Shown: positions 15,702 to 23,889, counted from the first letter of the stretch. The stretch is DNA of 64,000 nt from JAYTQG01 sp043746815 (GCA_043746815.1 JAYTQG010000181.1:8205-72204); one strand, 5' to 3'. Program-made: numbers and translations. Notes: generated by a model from the letters alone, not told the origin.

Positions 15702-16699
15702 AGGAGACTACGGTTTGCAAGCCGCCAGAAGTACCGGCCGAGCGCAGTGAGGTAGACGTGACCACTCTCCATCGCCACCCAATAGTGGTCGCGGTGACTA
15801 TCCGTTGTAACGAGGTTGGCGTTGCGCAGCTGGCCGAGATAGTCGAACTGCTGCTGCTCGACTGTGCCAGGTGTCGCTTGCGTAAATGGACGGCCCGCTC
15901 CCTCATGCGCGGGTGTGAGTTGCAGTCGGGCGTCCTCGCTCGGGAAGTGGTCGGGAAGCTGGCGGAGCAACTGGGGGTCCAGCCACGGCGGGCCGATTCG
16001 AAGGACTACCGGTTCAGTCAAGTGGGCCTTGAGCACTGGTCGTTGCTCCCAGGCGTCGAACGACGGGCTGATGTAGCTGTAAAGGCTCAGTGCTGTCACG
16101 TTCCCGCGGTGATCGGTCGCTCCTCCTTCCAGGCCGTCGAGCAAAACGCGCGTGAACGCTCCATGCCCTCCGGCCTCCTTGGACGGCTCCGTGCCTCGGC
16201 TTGCGGCCATGATGGTGACGTTTTCCCTTACGGTAGCGACATTGAGTCGGAAGCTCTCGGCCACGCCCGTGGATTGCATTCCTGGGGTGTTGCCGGTGTC
16301 ACCGCTGAAACAGCAGTCCAGCAGGATGGTCACGCTGCGCGCAGGAGAGTCATTTGCCAAGGTCACGAGGTCACTCATCGAGACGCCGTAGCTATTTGGC
16401 GTCGCGTCCTGAGTGACGAGCTCCGCGCCCCAGGGAGTCGGGGCCCCGTGTCCAGCGAAGTAAAACAGTAGGTCGTTGTCGCGAGCGTCCACGAACAAAT
16501 CAGCGAGACGCCTTCGGAGGTTCTCTCGGGTAACGGTACCTACACCCGTCTCGCTCGTGACGAGAGTGGTGCGCCAATTTGGGCTCCCGTCATCATGCAC
16601 TTCGAGAAGTTGGCTAAGGGCGGTCGCATCAGCAACGCAGCCAGCGAGCGAACTGACGGTGGCGTATTCATCTACACCGACCAGAAGGGCGCGCTTCAT
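15698..16699 (-). CDS. Caspase-like (C14) protease, putative defence effector
   Basis: A 333-residue protein. Residues 1-232 form a caspase/metacaspase p20-p10-like domain, with MKRALLVGVDEY at the start, the catalytic His in YFAGHG (His84) and the catalytic Cys in LLDCCFSGD (Cys130 by the DxCxSG pattern). Residues about 235-333 form a separate C-terminal region with a winged-helix-like end (FDYLGQLRNANLV ... YLTALGRYFW) that could receive a signal. It lies between a TIR gene (4 bases upstream) and the SLOG gene (4-base overlap). Caspase-like proteases paired with TIR enzymes act in bacterial anti-phage cell suicide; that role here is inference from family and context. Confidence 0.88.
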   Translation of the reverse strand: MKRALLVGVDEYATVSSLAGCVADATALSQLLEVHDDGSPNWRTTLVTSETGVGTVTRENLRRRLADLFVDARDNDLLFYFAGHGAPTPWGAELVTQDATPNSYGVSMSDLVTLANDSPARSVTILLDCCFSGDTGNTPGMQSTGVAESFRLNVATVRENVTIMAASRGTEPSKEAGGHGAFTRVLLDGLEGGATDHRGNVTALSLYSYISPSFDAWEQRPVLKAHLTEPVVLRIGPPWLDPQLLRQLPDHFPSEDARLQLTPAHEGAGRPFTQATPGTVEQQQFDYLGQLRNANLVTTDSHRDHYWVAMESGHVYLTALGRYFWRLANRSLL

Positions 16700-16703
16700 G
16701 CTT

Positions 16704-17120
16704 TTAACCCTTGTTCTTCCCTTCGCCCATCATCTGATCTACCGCTGCGGAGACCGCCTCCCAGGTCCACCCAATGGTCCTGCTGCGCGCCAAGCCGTTC
16801 GGAAGCGTGCTTGCCTTGTCGGCTCCGCCAACGTACACACCGAAGAAGGGAACGTTCAATTCGCTTGCCATGGCGATTTCCTTGGCGACGCCCGTCGCGC
16901 TCGTCATTGATTTGCCAACCAGGACGACGCACATGTTCGTGCTCGCCATTTTCTCCTTGATTGGAGCTTCCCATTTGGCCTCCGGGAGGTTCTGTTTGCT
17001 CGACCAGTCCTCAGCGGTGAAGGGAGTCGGCGAGTCCGTCCTCGCCTGGCCTACAAACAAGTTCTTCTCGGCCAGGTTGTGATCAAAGTCGAAGCTGATG
17101 AACGCGCGTGGGTCAGCCAT
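16704..17120 (-). CDS. TIR-domain protein of the ThsB/MTH538 type
   Basis: ATG 17120, with a strong SD (GGGAGG), gives 138 residues, all one TIR-like domain. Motifs: AFISFDFDHN at 6-15, FVGQ at 22-25, MCVVLVGKSMTS at 63-74, VAKEIAMASE at 78-87 and FFGVYVGG at 92-99. Glu81 sits where the catalytic Glu of NAD-hydrolysing TIR proteins lies. Thoeris ThsB proteins of this type convert NAD into a cyclic ADP-ribose signal on phage infection. Placed first in the operon before the caspase, it would be the sensor and signal-maker (inference). The longer upstream open frame lacks similarity and an SD. Confidence 0.85.
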   Translation of the reverse strand: MADPRAFISFDFDHNLAEKNLFVGQARTDSPTPFTAEDWSSKQNLPEAKWEAPIKEKMASTNMCVVLVGKSMTSATGVAKEIAMASELNVPFFGVYVGGADKASTLPNGLARSRTIGWTWEAVSAAVDQMMGEGKNKG

Positions 17121-17504
17121 TGCTACCCTCCCAGGATCGGATTCGAGATAGGTGAGCCCATCCGCATGCCCGGTCGGCACGACGCTCTGCAGAGTGCAGC
17201 GACCAGGGTTGGTTGAAGGTAGGGCCGAGGCGGTCCTGGCGGTGCCCCGGACGCGGCAGCTGGTTCCAGGCAAGCTCAGCTAGCGAGGACCGCGGAAGCG
17301 TGGCGAAAGGTTGTGGCCGAACCGCGGGTCGATCTTTCAGAGGTGTTGCTTCAGGGATCCAGACGGCCGAACTGGCGGGGATGCTCCTACTGTGTGCAGC
17401 GCCGCGGCGCACGCTTGCAGACCGCCGGAGCTCTGATGCCGGAGCCGGACCGGGCGCGGCATCGCAGCCAATGGGCGGGAAGGAAGCGAAGAAGGACGGG
17501 CCAA
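17121..17504. other. Intergenic region between TIR operon and abiE pair
   Basis: About 380 bases with no supported gene; open frames here have no recognisable domain. It must contain the promoter of the minus-strand TIR operon: the clearest candidate is TATCTC on the minus strand about 30 bases above the TIR SD, without a good -35. A 12-bp palindrome GCGCCGCGGCGC lies near 17399. No integrase or attachment repeats were seen. Confidence 0.5.
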
Positions 17505-17537
17505 AGTGTTTACAGATAGTGACTAGTTGTATACACT
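17505..17537 (+). promoter_or_regulatory. abiE promoter overlapped by inverted-repeat operator
   Basis: AGTGTTTACA (17505-17514) and TGTATACACT (17528-17537) form an inverted repeat matching 9 of 10 positions with a 13-base spacer. Inside it lie -35 TTTACA (17509-17514), a 17-base spacer and -10 TACACT (17532-17537), with ATG seven bases further. A repressor bound here would cover both promoter boxes. AbiEi-type antitoxins are known to autoregulate through inverted repeats. Confidence 0.65.
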
Positions 17538-17544
17538 TCGGATC

Positions 17545-18174
17545 ATGACGGTCGTGACGTACGCGGTGTCGGATGAACGCGCCGAGCGGTTCACGGTCTG
17601 GATGCGAGATCGATCCGATCCGTTCCGTCTATCGGATGCTCTTGCGCAGAACTGGAGCAGGCGCGATGTGTACGCCGCGCATCAGCGTGGAGATGTCGTG
17701 CAACTCTCGCGTGGAATCTACCGTTGGTCCGATGCTCCGGCGACCGGGCATCTGGACCTCTTGGCGGTCTCGCGCCGGGTCCCTGGCGGCGTGATTTGTT
17801 TTGGGTCTGCGCTCTCGTTTTGGGAGCTGACGGATGAGATTCCAGGCCTGGTGGATGTCGCCGTGGAACGCGGCCGCCGACGCCCGAGGATCGACTACCC
17901 ACCAACCCGTGTCCATGTCCTTGCACCATCGACGTTCACCCTCGGCCAGATAGATGTCACGCTCGAAGGCGGCGAGAGCGTTTCGATCTACGATCCGGTG
18001 CGCTCGGTGGTTGATGCGTTCCGGTTTCGCCGGACCCTCGGCACTGATGTCGCTGCGGGTGCACTGCGACGGTACCTCGCTCGCCCAGGTGCGAGTCCTG
18101 TGGATCTTTTGACCTACGCCCGCCAGCTCCGCGCGGGCAGCCTGCTCGCGGACGCATTGGAGATCTTGCTGTGA
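17545..18174 (+). CDS. abiEi: AbiEi-type antitoxin / transcriptional repressor
   Basis: A 209-residue protein of the AbiEi antitoxin family of type IV toxin-antitoxin systems. The N-terminal part (about 18-75) is a winged helix region (FRLSDALAQNWSRRDVYAAHQ, RGIYRW), written here in two pieces. The C-terminal domain (about 80-209) has ICFGSALSFWELTDE and YDPVRSVVDAFRF, typical of the family. AbiEi represses its own operon and counters the toxin without binding it stably. The ATG at 17545 is seven bases after the -10 box, suggesting a leaderless message under the inverted repeat. The stop overlaps the toxin GTG. Confidence 0.85.
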   Translation: MTVVTYAVSDERAERFTVWMRDRSDPFRLSDALAQNWSRRDVYAAHQRGDVVQLSRGIYRWSDAPATGHLDLLAVSRRVPGGVICFGSALSFWELTDEIPGLVDVAVERGRRRPRIDYPPTRVHVLAPSTFTLGQIDVTLEGGESVSIYDPVRSVVDAFRFRRTLGTDVAAGALRRYLARPGASPVDLLTYARQLRAGSLLADALEILL

Positions 18175-19034
18175 CACGTGGGGAGGAGGTCTACCGTGCG
18201 TTGCAGCGTCACGCACGCGAGAGTGGCCGGGGAACCCAGGAACTCTTGGAGTTCTACGTTCATGAGGCATTCCTCGACCGGCTCTCGCGGAGTCCGTACG
18301 CCGACCGCCTGGCCCTCAAGGGGGGTCTGCTCCTCGCGACGTTTGGGGCGCGTCGCCAGACGCGCGATGCCGATCTCCTCATCCGGGGCGTCGCTGGAAA
18401 CCCGGAGGCGATCACGAGTGTGGTCACGCAAATCCTCGAGGTTCAGGTCGACGACGGCGCGAGGTTCGACATGACGGCAATCGCCGTCGCGCCAATCAGA
18501 GACCTCGCCACCTACGGCGGCTGGCGCGTCGCCGTCCCGGCCTTCGTGTCAACGGCGAAGCTCAGGTTGCGGCTCGACCTGAGCGTGGGCGACCCAATCG
18601 AACCGGAACTCACCAACTGCGTCCGAGTGTTGCCGGGCCTGCCGCCCATCCCGGTGCTTGCCTACCCGATCACCGGTGTGTTGGCGGAGAAGATCGCGAC
18701 GATGATCGAGCTTGGTGACGCAAACACTCGTGATCGTGACTGGGCCGATGTGTATCTCCTGAGCTGTCTGCACACAGTCCAAGCGTCGACGCTGCGTGCG
18801 ACGCTACTTGCCACCACTACTCACCGAGGCGTGCTCCTGCGACCGCTCGCGGAGGTCGTTACCACACTCCCCATATCACGGCAGGCAACGTATGCAGCGT
18901 TTCGCTCGCGCGCGGCGCCCCATCTGCCCGATGCCTTCGCCGAGATCACCAGACGAGTGATGGTCTTCGCCGAGCCGATCATCCGCGGAGACGCATCCGG
19001 TACCTGGGATCCATCTCGGGCGGAGTGGGTTTGA
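18171..19034 (+). CDS. abiEii: AbiEii-type nucleotidyltransferase toxin
   Basis: A 287-residue protein of the DNA-polymerase-beta-like nucleotidyltransferase fold used by AbiEii toxins. The nucleotidyltransferase motif is at about 45-70: LALKGGLLLATFGAR, then TRDADLLIRG with the two Asp metal ligands. LAEKIATMIELGDANTRDRDWAD (about 170-192) is the second family signature, shortened here to LAEKIATMIE and RDRDWADVY. AbiEii toxins modify tRNA or another target to block growth during phage infection. GTG 18171 overlaps the antitoxin TGA. A weak hairpin CGGG-AAT-CCCG followed by GGTTTT lies just after the stop. Confidence 0.87.
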   Translation: MTRGEEVYRALQRHARESGRGTQELLEFYVHEAFLDRLSRSPYADRLALKGGLLLATFGARRQTRDADLLIRGVAGNPEAITSVVTQILEVQVDDGARFDMTAIAVAPIRDLATYGGWRVAVPAFVSTAKLRLRLDLSVGDPIEPELTNCVRVLPGLPPIPVLAYPITGVLAEKIATMIELGDANTRDRDWADVYLLSCLHTVQASTLRATLLATTTHRGVLLRPLAEVVTTLPISRQATYAAFRSRAAPHLPDAFAEITRRVMVFAEPIIRGDASGTWDPSRAEWV

Positions 19035-19159
19035 ACCGGGAATCCCGAGGTTTTAGCCGCAGTTCACGCGGCCAGCGCACGCGAACGTCCGGGGGGCAGA
19101 GGACTAGCGATCGTAACTGCGGGACGCTCAGGCCCGACTCAACGCCTGAGCGCACCTCG

Positions 19160-19351
19160 CTACACGGCCTTGGTGACCTTGCCAGCCTTCAGGCAGCGGG
19201 TGCAGACGTACACCGACACGGGCGTGACGCCCTTGAGGATGCGCACCTTCTGCACATTCGGGTTGAATCGACGCGAGGTCGCCCGCATCGAGTGGCTGCG
19301 GTTGTTGCCGAACATTGGCTTCTTGCCGCAACAGTCACAAATTTTGGCCAT
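19160..19351 (-). CDS. rpmB: Ribosomal protein bL28
   Basis: ATG 19351 gives 63 residues, the usual bL28 size. It begins MAKICDCCGKKPMFGNN and has a zinc-type Cys set (CDCC and CTRC), with the conserved RRFNPNVQKVRIL core. An AAGAAGGG element precedes the start. It is transcribed away from recG, an arrangement common in Gram-positive genomes, and marks the return to core genes after the defence island. Confidence 0.96.
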   Translation of the reverse strand: MAKICDCCGKKPMFGNNRSHSMRATSRRFNPNVQKVRILKGVTPVSVYVCTRCLKAGKVTKAV

Positions 19352-19476
19352 GGTGGCACCCTTCTTCTCAGGGCGGGCACGGCGAATACCGCCCCGGACG
19401 ACCCCGAATAGTGCCCGGAAATCGTCGCCGTCGCAACTCACCGGCGCCAGCCGGGGGCGCTGCGATCATTCCGCGT

Positions 19477-21627
19477 GTGCAGCCCGCCCCGCCATTTGGC
19501 TCCGCACGCTCCACGCTGTGGCCCGAAACGCCACCCGGACATGCCCCCCGCCCGGCGACCTGGGAGGCCGCGATCACCGTCGTTGCTGGCGTCGGGGAGG
19601 CCACGGCGGAGCGGGCCCGCGTGTTTGGAGTCGGCCGCGTGTGCGACCTATTGGAGCATCTGCCGGTTCGCCATATGAGCTACGAGGACGCGAAGAAGGT
19701 TCGCGATCTCATTCCGGGTGAGGAGGCGACCGTCCGTGTGCGCCTCTCCAGCATTGAAATTCGCCCCACCCGGCGACGAGGGCTGCGGTTGGTGCGGGCG
19801 CGTGTCGCGGACGAGACCGGTCCGCTGATGGCGATCTGGTTCAACCAGGACTACCTGGCTCGGCAACTGAACTCCGGAGACCTCCTGCTCCTACGTGGGA
19901 AGGTGGATCCGGGGGCGCCGCGGCAGTTGACGGTGAAGACGCACGAGGTCCTCGGACAGGGTATCTCCGAGGGGCTCCATACGACGGGCCTGGTCCCGGT
20001 CTATGCGGCCACGGAGGAGATGCCCGCCCGGCGACTGCGCGAGGTCGTGGACGCTGCCCGGCCACTGCTGCGGGCGGCGCCAGAACGGCTTCCTGCCTGG
20101 ATGCGGGTCCGGTTGCACCTTCCGACCGCAAGTGACGCGCTCGGGGCGCTCCATTTTCCGCGGACCGCCCCGGAGCCGCGGATGGGTCGCCGTCGCCTCG
20201 CGTTTGAGGAACTCCTCGTACTCCAACTTGGGCTCGCCGCGGTGCGTCGACTTGCGACGATCGGCAGCGCGCCGGTCATCGGGCCGAGCGTCGATCTCGT
20301 TCCCCGAATCACGGCGGCTCTGCCATTCACCCTCACCGCCGAGCAGCAGCGCGTGGGGGCAGAGATCATTCGCGACCTGGGTCGTGGACACCCGATGCGG
20401 CGCCTCTTGCAGGGCGAGGTGGGGTCGGGCAAGACGATTGTCGCGGCGCTTGCGATGGCCCATGCCGCCGAGGCGGGCGCACAAGCGGCGCTCCTTGTGC
20501 CCACGGAAACCCTCGCTGAGCAGCACTTGCGGAGCCTCGATCAGATCCTCGCCCCGGTTGGCATCGTGCCGGTCCTCCTGACGGGACGGATCCCCGCGGC
20601 GGAGCGCGCTCGACGTCTTGAACTTCTGGCCACGGGTACCGCCGCCATCGCCGTTGGAACCCAAGCGCTCCTGACCGAAACGGTCCGATTCGACAACCTT
20701 GGCCTGGTGGTGGTGGATGAGCAGCACCGCTTCGGTGTCGCCCAACGGCAGCTCCTTGCCGAGCGGGCGAAGGGGACGGGTGGGGCGGCGCATCTCCTCT
20801 ACATGAGCGCGACGCCAATCCCGCGGACGCTCGCACTGACGGCCTTTGGCGACCTTCAGGTATCGACACTCCGCGGGCGGCCAGTGGGTCGCGGGGAGAT
20901 ACCGACACGCTGGGTTCCTGAGGCCGAACGCGCCCTTGCGGAAGAGGAAGTCCGGGCGGAGCTCCGGGCAGGGCGGCAGGCGTATGTGATCTGTCCGCTG
21001 GTCGAAGAGGGCGGGGTCGTCGCCGCACGCGCAGCGACCGAGGAGGCCGCCCGTCTCGCGGAGGGCCCCTTCAAGAACTTCACCGTTGGGCTCGCCCACG
21101 GCGCACAGTCGAGTGACGAGAAGCGCCGCGCCATGGCCGGTTTCTCCGACGGCAGTACGGACATTCTGGTCGCGACAACCGTCGTCGAGGTCGGGGTCGA
21201 CATCGCGAACGCGTCCATCATCATCATCGAGGGGGCCGATCGCTTCGGCCTCGCCCAGCTTCACCAACTCCGCGGCCGGGTCGGGCGTGGCGCCCACCCG
21301 GGGCGATGTCTCCTGTTCGCAGAGCCAACGACCGAGACGGCAATCCGACGCCTCGAAGCGATTAGCCAGGAACAAGATGGCTTACGGCTCGCGGAGCTTG
21401 ACCTCGAGATTCGCGGTGAGGGAACGGTCCTTGGGCTCCGCCAGTCTGGCGCCACGGACCTGCGGTTTGCGAAGTTGGGCCGCGACCGCCGCGAACTGGC
21501 CCAGGCGCGCAAGATCGCCCGCCAGACCCTGGCCCGCGATCCGCATCTCACCCTCCCCGAGCACCTCCTCCTGCGCGAGGCGGTGCTCACCCAGTTTGCG
21601 GAGCTTCCGCGCCTCCTCGACGCATGA
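19477..21627 (+). CDS. recG: ATP-dependent DNA helicase RecG
   Basis: A branch-migration helicase of about 716 residues from GTG 19477. An N-terminal wedge/OB domain (about 30-230) precedes a superfamily 2 motor. Motif I is LQGEVGSGKTIVAALA; the DExx box is VVVDEQHRFG (DEQH instead of the commoner DEQH/DExH set, normal for RecG). Motif III is YMSATPIPRTLAL. Later motifs include VATTVVEVGVDIANA and QLHQLRGRVGRG. It rescues stalled forks and Holliday junctions. It begins a long plus-strand series and overlaps rsmD by four bases. An upstream in-frame extension to 19315 lacks family similarity. Confidence 0.96.
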   Translation: MQPAPPFGSARSTLWPETPPGHAPRPATWEAAITVVAGVGEATAERARVFGVGRVCDLLEHLPVRHMSYEDAKKVRDLIPGEEATVRVRLSSIEIRPTRRRGLRLVRARVADETGPLMAIWFNQDYLARQLNSGDLLLLRGKVDPGAPRQLTVKTHEVLGQGISEGLHTTGLVPVYAATEEMPARRLREVVDAARPLLRAAPERLPAWMRVRLHLPTASDALGALHFPRTAPEPRMGRRRLAFEELLVLQLGLAAVRRLATIGSAPVIGPSVDLVPRITAALPFTLTAEQQRVGAEIIRDLGRGHPMRRLLQGEVGSGKTIVAALAMAHAAEAGAQAALLVPTETLAEQHLRSLDQILAPVGIVPVLLTGRIPAAERARRLELLATGTAAIAVGTQALLTETVRFDNLGLVVVDEQHRFGVAQRQLLAERAKGTGGAAHLLYMSATPIPRTLALTAFGDLQVSTLRGRPVGRGEIPTRWVPEAERALAEEEVRAELRAGRQAYVICPLVEEGGVVAARAATEEAARLAEGPFKNFTVGLAHGAQSSDEKRRAMAGFSDGSTDILVATTVVEVGVDIANASIIIIEGADRFGLAQLHQLRGRVGRGAHPGRCLLFAEPTTETAIRRLEAISQEQDGLRLAELDLEIRGEGTVLGLRQSGATDLRFAKLGRDRRELAQARKIARQTLARDPHLTLPEHLLLREAVLTQFAELPRLLDA

Positions 21628-22187
21628 GGATCGTCGCGGGCGAGTTTCGTGGTCGGCGTCTGGTCGCTCCCGAGGGGTTCGCCACCCGGCCGACGCCCGA
21701 TCGCGTGCGTGAGTCGCTCTTCCAGATCCTCGGCGACATCACCGACGTGCGTGTACTGGACGCCTTTGCGGGGACCGGGGCCTTGGGGCTGGAAGCGCTC
21801 TCCAGGGGCGCTGCACAGGCGACGTTCATCGAGCGTGACCCATCGCCGCTTGCCAGTCTGCGGGCAAACATCGCCGCGTTGGGTGTCACCGACCAGATTC
21901 GTGTGATCGCCCGTGACACCGACCGCGCCCTTGCCGCCGAGCGACATGCGGGGGCGACCTACGACCTGGTCTTTCTGGACCCTCCGTTTGCTGAAACGCT
22001 TCAGCGGGCTCCTGCCCTGGGGGTGGCGCTTGCCCCGATGATGGTCACCGGCGGGCGTGTTGTGCTGGAATACGACGCATCGTCCCGCGACGTACCGGAG
22101 TTCGGAGCAATGCCCATCTTGGATCGAACTGATCGCCGCTACGGGTCCGTGGCCGTCGCCATCGTTTGGATCGGCGCCGCCGAATGA
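21624..22187 (+). CDS. rsmD: 16S rRNA guanine-N2 methyltransferase RsmD
   Basis: A 187-residue Rossmann methyltransferase that modifies G966 (E. coli numbering) of 16S rRNA. Motifs: MRIVAGEFRGRRL, RPTPDRVRESLFQIL, the SAM loop VLDAFAGTGALGLEALSRGA and the catalytic DPPF (LVFLDPPF). Length and the coaD neighbour are as in most bacteria. The start overlaps recG's stop (ATGA) and the end overlaps coaD's ATG. Confidence 0.95.
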   Translation: MRIVAGEFRGRRLVAPEGFATRPTPDRVRESLFQILGDITDVRVLDAFAGTGALGLEALSRGAAQATFIERDPSPLASLRANIAALGVTDQIRVIARDTDRALAAERHAGATYDLVFLDPPFAETLQRAPALGVALAPMMVTGGRVVLEYDASSRDVPEFGAMPILDRTDRRYGSVAVAIVWIGAAE

Positions 22188-22690
22188 GCGTCATTGCCTG
22201 CTGCCCAGGTACCTACGATCCGGTCACCCTCGGACACCTCGACATCATCGAACGCGCCTCCCGAATTTTCGGTCAGGTCATCGTCCTCGTCACCGAGGGA
22301 ACCTCGCGGAAGACGCCCATGTTCACCACCGAGGAGCGCATGGCGTTTGTTGCCAAGGGCTGCTTGGACCTGCCCAATGTCAGCGTCGAACCGCTGAACG
22401 AACTGGTCGTCGCTCGGGCCCGAGCGCTTGGCGCGACGGTCCTTGTGAAGGGCATGCGGGCGATTTCGGATTTCGACTACGAGTTCCAAATGGCGCAGAT
22501 CAACCGTCACCTTTCGCCGGAGATTGAGACCGTCTACATGCCAGCCTCGCCGAAGTTCTCGTTCATCAGCTCCAGCGGCCTGAAAGAGATCGCCGTCTGG
22601 GGTGGACGGGTGGACGACTGGGTGCCCCCGTACGTGGCCGCGGCGTTTCGCGAACGAATGGACGGAGACGGCCTCCTGCGGAGCGTCTGA
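22184..22690 (+). CDS. coaD: Phosphopantetheine adenylyltransferase
   Basis: A 168-residue nucleotidyltransferase catalysing the fourth step of coenzyme A synthesis, adding AMP to 4'-phosphopantetheine. It has the GTYDPVTLGHLDIIERA start with the TxGH nucleotide-binding motif, VLVKGMRAISDFDYE, and SFISSSGLKEIA, where the usual Arg of the ISSTxxR motif is Lys. The ATG at 22184 overlaps the rsmD stop. Confidence 0.96.
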   Translation: MSVIACCPGTYDPVTLGHLDIIERASRIFGQVIVLVTEGTSRKTPMFTTEERMAFVAKGCLDLPNVSVEPLNELVVARARALGATVLVKGMRAISDFDYEFQMAQINRHLSPEIETVYMPASPKFSFISSSGLKEIAVWGGRVDDWVPPYVAAAFRERMDGDGLLRSV

Positions 22691-22699
22691 GGACACCGC

Positions 22700-22705
22700 T
22701 ACTAT
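22700..22705 (+). promoter_or_regulatory. Candidate -10 box before the sepIVA-like gene
   Basis: TACTAT in the 66-base gap after coaD, 51 bases before the ATG, which has its own SD (GGGAG). No clear -35. Confidence 0.35.
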
Positions 22706-22756
22706 CTCCGGGATGGGTGCGGCTTGCGCGCCCCGCGTCGTGCTTGAAGGGAGCCC

Positions 22757-23284
22757 ATGGACGTTCTCGCCTTGATCGATAAGTTGGACGATCTCGTCCA
22801 CAACGCCCGAGCGGTCCCGTTGACCGACCAGGTGCGGATCGACCGCGAGGCGATCTACGACCTGCTGGACCAAATGCGGACGACCATTCCGGAAGAGGTC
22901 AAGCAGGCACGCTGGATCGTCAAAGAGCGCCAGGAGATGCTGGCGGAGGCGAAGCGCGAGTCCGATCGCATCGTCACCGAAGCAAAGGACAAAGCGGTCC
23001 GCATGGCCTCTGAGGAAGAGGTTGTCAAGCAGGCCAACCGTGACGCCGACCACATCATGGATGACGCCCGCGCCCGCGAGCGCGACGTTCGCCTGGGTGC
23101 GGAGGACTACGCCGACGAGGTGCTCGGCACACTTGAGATGAACCTCGGCAAGTTCTTGTCGGCCGTCAAGCGTGGGCGTGAGCAGTTGCAGGGTAAGGCC
23201 TCGCAGGCACAAGAGACCCAAGGGTGGACGCCGACCCCCGACGAGCATGACGAGCGCAATGGGCACGACGACGAGGAAGCGTGA
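22757..23284 (+). CDS. DivIVA-like coiled-coil protein (SepIVA-like)
   Basis: A 175-residue protein dominated by a charged coiled coil (about residues 40-150), with an N-terminal LALIDKLDDLVHNA and the conserved IDREAIYDLLDQMR. The order coaD - this gene - DUF177 - rpmF - rnc - smc mirrors the mycobacterial SepIVA (Rv2927c) neighbourhood. SepIVA is a septum-associated DivIVA relative needed for division and envelope synthesis. It also resembles F0 subunit b in its helix, but position and motif favour SepIVA. SD GGGAG lies before ATG. Confidence 0.75.
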   Translation: MDVLALIDKLDDLVHNARAVPLTDQVRIDREAIYDLLDQMRTTIPEEVKQARWIVKERQEMLAEAKRESDRIVTEAKDKAVRMASEEEVVKQANRDADHIMDDARARERDVRLGAEDYADEVLGTLEMNLGKFLSAVKRGREQLQGKASQAQETQGWTPTPDEHDERNGHDDEEA

Positions 23285-23825
23285 CGCGCCGGACGGAAGC
23301 TTCGATCTTCGGTCACTTAACCTCGACAATGGTTCCGCCGCAAGCCGAACGCCCGAGGTCTCGCTCGACGAGATGACCTTCGGTGGCGAGCGGTACGTCG
23401 TCGCCATTGCGGACGGAACCGTTCGCCTTGAGGTCTCCCGATCAGCGTCGGGATGGTTCCTGCAACTGCGCACCGCCGCCCACATCGAGGGGCCATGTTG
23501 GCGTTGCCTTGGACCCGCGGTTCTCGACAGCTCGGCGAATGTCAACGAGTTCCAAGCCCATGGCCGCGCGGGCGCCGAGTTCGATGAAGACCTCGACAGC
23601 CCGTACGTCGACGGCGAGCGCCTGGACCTCGTCACATGGACCATCGACGCCGTTGCCGACCAACTGCCGCCGTCGATCCTCTGTCAGCCGAATTGCCAGG
23701 GCCTCTGCACAGGGTGTGGGGCGAATCTGAACGCTGGCCCGTGCGACTGCGCGGCCAGTCGACCACCGCCCCAGGGACTGTCCGGAATTGCGCGCCTGCT
23801 CGCCGAGTCGGGCGAGGCGCCTTGA
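23259..23825 (+). CDS. DUF177 (YceD-like) protein
   Basis: About 188 residues from ATG 23259 (ATG 23247 also possible), overlapping the upstream gene end. It contains CWRCLGP (about 72-78) and a second Cys set at the C-terminus (CQPNCQGLCTGCG ... GPCDC), both typical of DUF177. The family almost always precedes rpmF and is linked in plants and bacteria to 23S rRNA or large-subunit maturation; the molecular role is not settled. The acidic FDEDLDSPYVDGERLDL stretch is also conserved. Confidence 0.85.
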   Translation: MGTTTRKRDAPDGSFDLRSLNLDNGSAASRTPEVSLDEMTFGGERYVVAIADGTVRLEVSRSASGWFLQLRTAAHIEGPCWRCLGPAVLDSSANVNEFQAHGRAGAEFDEDLDSPYVDGERLDLVTWTIDAVADQLPPSILCQPNCQGLCTGCGANLNAGPCDCAASRPPPQGLSGIARLLAESGEAP

Positions 23826-23851
23826 TCGTCAGGGGGCCGGGGCGCTATCCT
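23822..23851 (+). promoter_or_regulatory. Candidate promoter of rpmF
   Basis: TTGATC (23822-23827), an 18-base spacer and TATCCT (23846-23851), placed 38 bases before the rpmF ATG. The -35 overlaps the DUF177 stop. Confidence 0.5.
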
Positions 23852-23889
23852 GCCGAGTCTCGTACATTTGCAGTACCTCGAGGAGCCTG

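Noticed and set aside
17213..17548. 111-codon open frame in the TIR-abiE gap
   Set aside because: No SD, no domain, and it runs through the abiE promoter and inverted repeat.
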